From UBA2589 sp965223235 (GTDB lineage: Bacteria; Gemmatimonadota; Gemmatimonadetes; Longimicrobiales; Gaopeijiaceae), in the NCBI GenBank assembly GCA_965223235.1, contig CBDCVV010000021.1, forward strand, positions 248,001 to 312,000: a stretch of 64,000 bases of DNA. Reading direction: 5' to 3'. The position numbers and the translations under genes were made by a program. The first letter of the stretch is position 1; every line of letters begins with the position of its first letter. Below the pieces are notes generated by a model. The model made no database searches. It saw only the letters and a program-made list of their open reading frames with translations, and had not been told where the DNA came from. Positions 44,404-52,189 of the stretch are shown piece after piece.

Positions 44404-46194
44404 TCACTCTCCGGAAGGGCCCACGGCGCCAACGGGGTCGCCGCCTCCTAATGGAACGACGGCGGCTAGTGTGGCGCCACCTTCATCCCTGTTCGAGATC
44501 GTCAGAGCACCCCCGGCCTGAGTCACCCTCTCCCGGAGGCCGGCGAGTCCCCCCCGCTCACGGAGCCGGTCTTCGACGTCGGGCGGAAAGCCAGATCCGT
44601 CGTCCGTGACCGTCACGGAAGCCGTCGTCTTATCGAAGGACAACTCGACTCCGATCGCTCCACCCCCACCGTGGCGCACGGCGTTCGCCAACCCCTCCTG
44701 GGCCGTCCGATACAGGGCGGACTCGCCCTCAGGTGACAGCGCACCGCGATCGGTACCGACGACGTCGAAGGTGACACTCAGCTGTCCGGTCTCTTCGTAG
44801 TCGCGGGTAAGTCCACGGATGGCGCCCAATACCCCGAGGTCGTCGAGGACCGAGGGTCGGAGATCGCGTGTCACTCTTCGGATGCTCCCGATCCCCTCAC
44901 CGAGGAGCCTCCGCGCTCGGTCGAGATCCGGCTCGACGGTCGAGTCGGTGTGCTCGGCGATGACGCCGAGCTGGAGGCTGAGCGCTGCCAACACCTGAGC
45001 GGTCTCGTCGTGCAGCTCGCGCCAGATGCGAGCCCGCTCGTCTTCGTGCTGTTGGACCATCCGCATCTGGAGACGCTCGAGGTCCGCGGTGCGAGCCTTC
45101 AGGTCTTCGTGCAACTCTTCATTCGACAGGGCAGCACCGACTTGCTGCCCGAACGCGAGAAGGAGTCGATTGTCGAGAACCGTGAACGGATCTCGCGTCT
45201 CACCGACGGCGACGATCGCCCCCACCACCCCGTCTTCGCCCACGACCGGAAGGGCCGCCGTATACGCGGACTCGTCGACCTCGCGCGTCGTGCGACCCCC
45301 GACGACGACCGGGACCTCCTCGGCCTCGACCAAGCGCACACCCTCGAGTGCGGCGGCCGGAGGCGGCTCGAAGGGCCATAACGCAGCCACGCCGGCTCCT
45401 TGCACGAAGCCACCCCCCTCTGGGGTGCTCAACCAGAGCGCCGAGCCCTGCACGCCTCGGAGCGAAAGCGCCCGCCGGAGGATCGCATCGGCAGTCGGTT
45501 CACCTCGTCGCGGGCCGCTTTGAAGCTCACCCGAGAGAGCCGTCAGGGTGTTGAGCCCGCGCTGCAGATCCTCGACGACGAGCAAGACGATGCCGAGCGC
45601 GACCAGAAGGGCGAGTAGCGTATCCAAATACGAATCCCACGGGAGCCCCGCGCCTTGTCCCCGCCAAAGGGGGTATGCGAGATGGTGCACCGCCCATACC
45701 GCGAGCACGACGGCGATGAACCGTGCGGCCACCGAACGGAGTGACCGATCGAAGCCGAGCAGTGTCCACGCAGCGAATCCCTTCGTGGCGGCGAGAAAGA
45801 CGATCCCCGGTGCCGCGGCCACGTAGGGGTCGGCCATGAGGTAGACGGCAGCGAACGACCACACCACGGGAAAGAAGACGAGGAGCCGATATACCTTGCG
45901 TGGATCGTTCTGTTGGGCGAACGAGAATGCGGCGCCCAAAATCGAGAGCGAGCCCCACCCTTCGAAGACCAAGCTCCAGAAGAGCCAAAGTTGAGTGCCG
46001 CTCGACAAGAACCCGATCATCGAGCCTACCGCGGCGGCGAGCGCCCCCCACCCGATCGCCCAAAGCGCGAAGTATCGCCGGCCGTACCGGAAATCCAGCG
46101 CGACACAGAGCCCCACCAAGCCGACGAAGACGACGAGCTGAAGCCACAACGCGTGCCGAAAGGGTGCGGCCGCGGAGAGCAGGTCCAAGTTCAT
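44404..46194 (-). CDS. Sensor histidine kinase, NarX/DesK-type with membrane and GAF regions
   Basis: 596 residues. The N-terminus has about seven TM helices (roughly 13-215), followed by a GAF-like domain (about 230-375), then the HisKA_3 dimerisation helix with phospho-His H395 in RIWRELHDETAQ. A HATPase domain closes the protein (YRTAQEGLANAVRHGGGG, VTDDGSGFPP). The 7-TM sensor suggests a membrane or lipophilic signal; the ligand is unknown. It is paired with the downstream response regulator. The gene diverges from the aminotransferase at 46320. Confidence 0.93.
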   Translation of the reverse strand: MNLDLLSAAAPFRHALWLQLVVFVGLVGLCVALDFRYGRRYFALWAIGWGALAAAVGSMIGFLSSGTQLWLFWSLVFEGWGSLSILGAAFSFAQQNDPRKVYRLLVFFPVVWSFAAVYLMADPYVAAAPGIVFLAATKGFAAWTLLGFDRSLRSVAARFIAVVLAVWAVHHLAYPLWRGQGAGLPWDSYLDTLLALLVALGIVLLVVEDLQRGLNTLTALSGELQSGPRRGEPTADAILRRALSLRGVQGSALWLSTPEGGGFVQGAGVAALWPFEPPPAAALEGVRLVEAEEVPVVVGGRTTREVDESAYTAALPVVGEDGVVGAIVAVGETRDPFTVLDNRLLLAFGQQVGAALSNEELHEDLKARTADLERLQMRMVQQHEDERARIWRELHDETAQVLAALSLQLGVIAEHTDSTVEPDLDRARRLLGEGIGSIRRVTRDLRPSVLDDLGVLGAIRGLTRDYEETGQLSVTFDVVGTDRGALSPEGESALYRTAQEGLANAVRHGGGGAIGVELSFDKTTASVTVTDDGSGFPPDVEDRLRERGGLAGLRERVTQAGGALTISNRDEGGATLAAVVPLGGGDPVGAVGPSGE

Positions 46195-46319
46195 CCTCGA
46201 AGATCCCGAGGTCGGTCGCGCCCGGCAACGCTTGCCAGGATCTCGACCTCGAACGATGCTCTGTCGCCGCTCTGGACGGCCCCGTCACGGATCTGCCGTT
46301 TCCCCCGAACCCCGGCCCG

Positions 46320-47642
46320 ATGACTCTAGCGTCTGCCCCTGCCCTATTCGCTGATCGCGTCCAACGCATCGGCACCGAGGCCGCCTTTTCATTCGGAGCG
46401 CTGATCCGTGAGGTCGAATCGTCGGGAGATCGGGTCATTCGGTGCAACATCGGGCAACCCGACTTTCCCCTGCCGAAGCACATTGCCGAGGCTGTGAAGC
46501 GAGCCATCGACGCGGGCCACACGACGTACTGCGACCCCCAGGGGATCCCAGAGCTGCGTCGCGCGATCGCGCAGTCGATCGGCGCATCGCACGGGCTGGA
46601 GATCGACCCCGAACGCGTCGTGGTCTACCCGGGTGGCCGACCTGCCATCGGCTTCGCCCACATGACGTACAACGAAGCCGGGAGCGAGGTGATCTACCCC
46701 TCCCCAGGGTACCCGCTCTTCGAGTCGTTCGTCCCGTACTTCCGGTGCACTCCACGACCTTTGGTCCTCCGGGAGAAAGAAGGGTTCGGGCTCACTGCGG
46801 ACCGACTCGAGCCGCTACTCACCGAGAGAACCGGCCTGATCTTCCTGAACTTTCCGTCGAATCCCACCGGTGGGGTGGCGAGTCGAGCGCAGTTGGAGGA
46901 TATCTCCCGTCTCATCCTCGATCGGACCGGACCGCATGTGCGGGTATTCTCCGACGAGTCGTACGAAGCGATCACCTTCGACGGGGATCGCCACGTCAGC
47001 ATCGGCTCCATTCCGGGTATGGAAGCACGGACGATCATCGCCTCCGGGGTGTCGAAGACGTACTCGTGGACCGGTGGTCGGGTCGGGTGGGCGGTGTACC
47101 CGACGGTAGAAGAAGCGAAGGTGCATCGGCGCCTCAGTATCAACTTCTTCGCCTCCATTCCTCCGTACAACCAATGGGGAGCAATCGAGGCTCTTACATC
47201 CCCGGAGAGCGCGGGTGCGATCCAAGAGATGGTCGTCGCCTTCCAGAGACGGCGAGATCTCGTCGTCTCTGGCCTCAACGCCATCGATGGGGTGACGTGC
47301 CAGAACCCGAAGGGCGCGTTCTACGCCTTTCCGAATGTCGAAGACGCGCTGCGGGAGCTCGGTGCGATTACAGCGTATGAACAACTGCCGGAACCGCTCC
47401 GGGGTCGAACGAGTCCCGCGACCCTCTTTCAGCTATTCCTCTTGCACCGGTACCGGGTCGCCACAATGGACCGACGGTCATTCAACGAGCTGGGTAGCGA
47501 GGGGCAGCACTACCTCCGTCTTTCGACCGCGAACTCGGATGATGAGTTGGAGCGGGCGGTGGCGCGCATAGGAGACGCATGCCAGGACGTGGCAGGCTTC
47601 GAGTCGTTCCTCTCGTCCGGGGAGCACCTGGCGCTCACCTGA
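46320..47642 (+). CDS. PLP-dependent aminotransferase, class I/II (aspartate aminotransferase-like)
   Basis: A 440-aa fold-type I aminotransferase. The PLP lysine is K246 in ASGVSKTYSWTGGRVGW. Other cofactor and substrate positions are NIGQPDFPLP, FLNFPSNPTGG (PLP-ring Asn), FSDESYEAI (Asp/Tyr) and the C-terminal substrate Arg in HYLRLSTANS. Length is about 40 residues over the AspC norm, with an insertion near residue 355. The specific amino donor cannot be told from sequence. The ATG at 46320 is where the family begins; the frame is open far upstream. Confidence 0.9.
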   Translation: MTLASAPALFADRVQRIGTEAAFSFGALIREVESSGDRVIRCNIGQPDFPLPKHIAEAVKRAIDAGHTTYCDPQGIPELRRAIAQSIGASHGLEIDPERVVVYPGGRPAIGFAHMTYNEAGSEVIYPSPGYPLFESFVPYFRCTPRPLVLREKEGFGLTADRLEPLLTERTGLIFLNFPSNPTGGVASRAQLEDISRLILDRTGPHVRVFSDESYEAITFDGDRHVSIGSIPGMEARTIIASGVSKTYSWTGGRVGWAVYPTVEEAKVHRRLSINFFASIPPYNQWGAIEALTSPESAGAIQEMVVAFQRRRDLVVSGLNAIDGVTCQNPKGAFYAFPNVEDALRELGAITAYEQLPEPLRGRTSPATLFQLFLLHRYRVATMDRRSFNELGSEGQHYLRLSTANSDDELERAVARIGDACQDVAGFESFLSSGEHLALT

Positions 47643-47682
47643 TCCCTTCGTTCTTTCCACGCACCTAATCACCGCACCAGAC

Positions 47683-50010
47683 ATGAGCCGAAGCTTCGGG
47701 CCCCGCAGAGCAGAGTGGATCGAGGTCGACACGACCGACGACGCCGTAGCATCTGCCGACCAAGTGGCACTCCTGACACGGATCGATCAGATCTACCGGG
47801 CGCTCGTCGCCATCCAATTCAACTTCTCGCAGTCCGGGCACCCGGGTGGCTCCGTGTCCGCCGGCCACATCATGACGGCCGCGCTCTTCCACACACTCGA
47901 GTACGAGCTCGGCAACCCGCTGCGCGACGACCAAGATCTCCTCTCATTCGCGGCCGGACACAAGGCGACGGGCCTGTACGCGATGTGGGCGCTCCGCGAC
48001 GAGTTGGCGAGAATCGCGGACCCTTCGCTCCTGCCCGAGGAAGACCACCTACGTCTCCGCTGGGAAGATCTTCTCGGCTTCCGGAAGAACCCGACGCAGC
48101 CGACCCCCCTCTTCAAAGCGTTCGGATCGAAGCCGCTCGACGGCCACCCCACGCCGATGACGCCCTTCGTCCGCATCGCGACCGGCCCGTCTGGCGTGGG
48201 GATGGGGTCATCGATCGGACTGGCCTTCGCGGCCGCCGACTACTTCGGCGCCGACGCACCCCGCATTCACATGGTCGAGGGTGAAGGCGGACTCACCCCA
48301 GGCCGCGTGTACGAAGCCGTCGCCTCCGCCGGGTCGTCGTCACTCCATAACGCGATCTGTCACCTCGATTGGAACCAGGCATCGATCGACTCGGATCGCG
48401 TTACCCGGGAAGGCACGGAGCCAGGCGACTACGTGCAGTGGGACCCCATGGAGTTCTTCTACCTCCACGACTGGAACGTCGTCCAAGTGCACGACGGCTT
48501 CGACATGGGTCAGGTACTGACGGGACAGCAGCGTGCACTCGCCTTCGATAACGGCCAGCCGACTGCCGTGGTCTACCGCACGGAGAAGGGGTGGGGCTAC
48601 GGCATTACCGGTAAGAAGTCCCACGGTGGAGGACACAAACGGGGGAGTGATGCCTACAAGGACGCCCTCCGTCCCTTGCTGGGCTCTGCCGCCGATGACG
48701 TCCCGCAAGTCGAGGACCCCGGTGACGCTGCCTCCGTTGAGGCTTGTCATTGGGCGACTCTGGAGATGCTCCGTGACTTCCTCTCCGGACCGGACAGCTC
48801 CATATGCGCCGGTGCGGCCGACTGTCTCACGGACGCCAATGAGCGGCTCGACGCCCGTGGCCGCGCGGCGCGAGACGGCGCCCCTAACCTCGACGGCGTG
48901 TACGAGGCGTGCGCGGCAGACGGCACCCCGGATGCGCTGCGCCTCGAGATCGGGAGCAAGACCCCACTGAGGAAGCAGTTGGGCGCCGTCCTTGGATACC
49001 TAAACGAGGCATCGGACGGAGCCGTACTCCTCGGCGCGGCCGATCTGCTCGACTCTACGGCGATCTCGGGTGGCTCGAAGGCATTCCCTCCCGGCTTCTT
49101 CGATGCCCGAGCGAACCCAGGGAGTCGCACCCTCACCTTGGGCGGCATCTGCGAAGATGGGCTCGCGTGCATCCTGAGTGGAGTCTCGGGCTTCGGGCAC
49201 CACTGTGGAGCGGGAGCGTCGTACGGGGCGTTTATCAGCCCACTCGGGCACATACCTGCACGCGTGCACGCAATCTCTCAGCAGATGAAGCAAGAGGTGT
49301 CCCCGGGTCGGTACGCGCCCTTCATCCTTCAGTGTGGTCACGCAGGGATGAAGACCGGTGAAGATGGGCCGACGCACGCCGACCCTCAGGCACTGCAGCT
49401 ACATCTCGAGAACTACGCGCCCGGGACCGCGGCGACACTCACGCCATGGGAGCCGCAGGAGATCTGGCCACTCGTCGCGGCTGCGTTCAACGCCGAGGTC
49501 GCGGTCATCGTCCCCTTCGTGACCCGGCCCAACGAGCCGATTCTGGACCGGGTCGGACTCGGCCTCGCTCCGGCAGAGCGAGCCCAAGAAGGTGTGTATC
49601 GATTGAAGGAAGCCAACGGCACACCGGACATCACCCTCGTACTCCAGGGCTCGGGAGTGACGCTCGCCTTCGTCCAAGAAACATTGCCCCGGCTCGCGGA
49701 CGACGGGGTCGACGCCGAGGTCGTATACGTCGCGTCCCCAGAGATTTTCGACCGCATGGACCCTGCCAACCGGTCTCAGCGCTTCAGTGAAGCGATGGCG
49801 AGTCGCGCGATGGGGATCACCGGCTTCACCCTCCCGACAATGTACCGGTGGATCCGGTCCGACGTCGGGCTACGGTACACGATGCACCCCTTCATGGCGG
49901 GGCACTACCTGGGAAGCGGTGCCGGCGACATGGTGATCCATGAAGCAGGACTCGACGGTGAGGGGCAGTATCGGCAGATCCGTGCCTTCCTCGAGGCTAC
50001 GCGCTCCTAA
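47683..50010 (+). CDS. Transketolase-family thiamine diphosphate enzyme
   Basis: 775 residues with the three-domain transketolase layout. TPP/Mg2+ binding shows as SGHPGGS (H53), and the GDG-N motif as GEGGLTPGRVYEA then HLDWNQASID. The catalytic Glu is in GGICEDGL (E491). The usual GDG Asp is Glu here, and neighbouring blocks differ from TktA, so the sugar substrate or even a dehydrogenase-like role is open. The gene lies 40 bp after the aminotransferase and is probably co-transcribed. Its stop overlaps the convergent membrane gene by 4 bases. Confidence 0.8.
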   Translation: MSRSFGPRRAEWIEVDTTDDAVASADQVALLTRIDQIYRALVAIQFNFSQSGHPGGSVSAGHIMTAALFHTLEYELGNPLRDDQDLLSFAAGHKATGLYAMWALRDELARIADPSLLPEEDHLRLRWEDLLGFRKNPTQPTPLFKAFGSKPLDGHPTPMTPFVRIATGPSGVGMGSSIGLAFAAADYFGADAPRIHMVEGEGGLTPGRVYEAVASAGSSSLHNAICHLDWNQASIDSDRVTREGTEPGDYVQWDPMEFFYLHDWNVVQVHDGFDMGQVLTGQQRALAFDNGQPTAVVYRTEKGWGYGITGKKSHGGGHKRGSDAYKDALRPLLGSAADDVPQVEDPGDAASVEACHWATLEMLRDFLSGPDSSICAGAADCLTDANERLDARGRAARDGAPNLDGVYEACAADGTPDALRLEIGSKTPLRKQLGAVLGYLNEASDGAVLLGAADLLDSTAISGGSKAFPPGFFDARANPGSRTLTLGGICEDGLACILSGVSGFGHHCGAGASYGAFISPLGHIPARVHAISQQMKQEVSPGRYAPFILQCGHAGMKTGEDGPTHADPQALQLHLENYAPGTAATLTPWEPQEIWPLVAAAFNAEVAVIVPFVTRPNEPILDRVGLGLAPAERAQEGVYRLKEANGTPDITLVLQGSGVTLAFVQETLPRLADDGVDAEVVYVASPEIFDRMDPANRSQRFSEAMASRAMGITGFTLPTMYRWIRSDVGLRYTMHPFMAGHYLGSGAGDMVIHEAGLDGEGQYRQIRAFLEATRS

Positions 50011-51905
50011 GCGGTCCCAACCGGCTCGAGGCGCGGTCGTTGCCCTCCGGGAGCATCGGCTGGGTCCGTGAGGTCGCCTCCTCCTCGATCCCGCATCATG
50101 TGAAGTACGCGGCCACGAGCGAGCGTCTCGTAGTCGGGTTCGGGGTACCCGTCTTCGTCGAGGGGCTCGTCGAACGCGAACGCATGAATGAGTACTCGAA
50201 TCCCGGGCACGTTGAAGATGTGGCGATCTTCGATCGGATCGACTCCCCAAACGTCGTAATGGTCGAAGATCTGTAGGAGCACGCGCTCTACCCCGTCGAG
50301 CGGGACCCCGTCTTCGATAAACACGAGATCGACTCGCACCGCACCGAACACCTCGAAGGCATGACCCCTTGCCTCCATCGAGAGGATGCGGTGGTACGGC
50401 TCCCCGACGGTTTGAGACATTTCTTCGTCGGTGTCGCGCGACATCGCGGGGACGTACCAGAGGTGAGGCGCGAACCAATAGCCGGTCCCGCTCTTGAACG
50501 TGCGCTTCCGAGCGGACGCGAGGAGCGTGCGCAGGGCCACCATGAGCTCGGAGCGCCGTAGCCACCGGTCGGCGGCGCGCAGCTCGGAGAGGACGTCCGG
50601 GTGCAAGAGGTCGGCGGGGTGCACGCTCCACTGCGCGACGACGGAGTCGGAATCGGAGTCAGCCCGGGGGTGGGCCTCCGCAAGCCGCCGAGACGCGCGA
50701 CCCCGCGGGGCCGAGGAGTCCAACCAGACACGCACCCTCTGCACGGGCTCGGCACTCCCGCTCACGACTCGGAAGCCCCGACCTGTGAGCGTCTCGACCA
50801 CCGATTCTGACGGGGGACTCCCCGCGAACTCGATCGCAGCGGGAACCCTCTGAGCCGGATCACGGCGCGCGAGCCGCAAAAGACGAACCGGTCCAGCCCA
50901 CACCCACGTCCAGATCGCCATGGCGCCGCACCACGCGGCATACACGCCGATCACCGTGGTCGTGCCCGCACCCCCCGCGACACCGCGCATCGCCTCACCC
51001 GCCGTGAGAAGCACGGTCACCGTCACGACGGCCGAGAGTGCCAGATCTCCCCACGCCATAAGCCATCCACTGGGGAGTGCGTGGATCTCGCTCTTCCCAC
51101 GGACTCTCCACAAGAATCGGATTTGGCTCTGGCGACCGCCCAAGAGAGCTACCATGCCCACGAGCACCCCCACGAAGAGCGCAGGGAGTGGCAACCACGG
51201 AGGAAGGGTCCAGGTAGCAACGGCCGGTAACAGGACCACCGTCGCCACGAGCCCGGCCTGCCACCTCGCCTGACGAGCCGCGAACCGTGCTCGATTCACG
51301 ATGACATCGTTCGCGTGGAGCCCAACCACTCCACAGCACGTCATCGCGAGCAGGAGTGTCCACCCCCACAAGACCGCCGCATACGCCGCATAGACGAACG
51401 GATGGATCTCAATGAGGGCGGCCCGGACGGGTCCCGGGAAGGTGTCACGACTCAGAAATGCCAGCACCGTCGCACCAGCCAGCACGAACCCAATGCGGAC
51501 AAGCGGAGGTGGCACTCTCGGCTCGTACTCCGGTGTGCCACCGAAGTCGATTCCCGTCTCGATCCGAAGACGACCCAGAGCCCGCTTGGCTGCACGCCCC
51601 GCGCTCCGGAGCCAGCCCGGGGGTGATGCTACGCCCGCCACGACGAGCGCCCACGTCAGCATCGCGACCGTCCAGACGCCCAACACCGTCGGGATGTCGA
51701 TCCAGTCGCCCGCGCCCCTTCCATACCCGTACTGGGTCGCCGCAACGAGCCCGAGCCACGGTACGGCGACGGCTAAAGCGCCGGAGCCCGTGCGACTTGG
51801 GGAATGACCCTGGATTTGGCCCCGGATCTGGCCCCGGATCTGGCCGTCCGCGTCGCCGTTACCGTCGCCGTCTTGGTCATCTTTCGGGGCGTGCTCGTTC
51901 GACAT
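50007..51905 (-). CDS. Hypothetical membrane protein with soluble C-terminal domain
   Basis: 632 residues: an acidic Gly/Gln-rich N-terminus made partly by a 12-bp DNA repeat (GQIRGQIRGQIQG), about seven to eight TM segments to residue 350, and a soluble C-terminal domain of about 270 residues. The soluble domain has beta-rich segments (VRVDLVFIEDGVPLDGV, FNVPGIRVLIHAFAFDE) and Arg-rich helices. No family recognised. A strong operon partner is absent; it is convergent with the transketolase-family gene. Confidence 0.6.
   Translation of the reverse strand: MSNEHAPKDDQDGDGNGDADGQIRGQIRGQIQGHSPSRTGSGALAVAVPWLGLVAATQYGYGRGAGDWIDIPTVLGVWTVAMLTWALVVAGVASPPGWLRSAGRAAKRALGRLRIETGIDFGGTPEYEPRVPPPLVRIGFVLAGATVLAFLSRDTFPGPVRAALIEIHPFVYAAYAAVLWGWTLLLAMTCCGVVGLHANDVIVNRARFAARQARWQAGLVATVVLLPAVATWTLPPWLPLPALFVGVLVGMVALLGGRQSQIRFLWRVRGKSEIHALPSGWLMAWGDLALSAVVTVTVLLTAGEAMRGVAGGAGTTTVIGVYAAWCGAMAIWTWVWAGPVRLLRLARRDPAQRVPAAIEFAGSPPSESVVETLTGRGFRVVSGSAEPVQRVRVWLDSSAPRGRASRRLAEAHPRADSDSDSVVAQWSVHPADLLHPDVLSELRAADRWLRRSELMVALRTLLASARKRTFKSGTGYWFAPHLWYVPAMSRDTDEEMSQTVGEPYHRILSMEARGHAFEVFGAVRVDLVFIEDGVPLDGVERVLLQIFDHYDVWGVDPIEDRHIFNVPGIRVLIHAFAFDEPLDEDGYPEPDYETLARGRVLHMMRDRGGGDLTDPADAPGGQRPRLEPVGTA
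51811..51846. repeat. Three tandem 12-bp repeats within a coding N-terminus
   Basis: Units TGGATTTGGCCC, CGGATCTGGCCC and CGGATCTGGCCG stand in tandem and encode the GQIR-type repeat of the membrane protein on the minus strand. Because the unit is a multiple of three, copy-number change would not break the frame. Confidence 0.85.
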
Positions 51906-52189
51906 GACCTCGGGTGTGGGATGGGAGCTCTGGGCTCACAGAAAGATGGCAAGGATGTCCACCGACCGGCAAAGAGTGCTCAGGAGAGCGAGCGGGACTG
52001 CGCTCCCATCCGGGCCCGCTCGTCCTCCTCAGAACGGCATGGTTTCTGCATTCGTCAAGGGTGGTTACGCGACGGAATCATGGGTCGCCCACGGCCACCA
52101 GCTCGGCGGGACTCGCTCCCTCGACGGTCGTGGGCGAGCCCCCCATCGCGGGCCAGTGTGAAGCCCCGAAGCCCCCCCGGAGCGCCTCC

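Noticed and set aside
45900..46319. N-terminal extension of the aminotransferase
   Set aside because: It is antisense to the histidine kinase gene and is Arg/Pro/Ser-rich; family similarity starts at ATG 46320.
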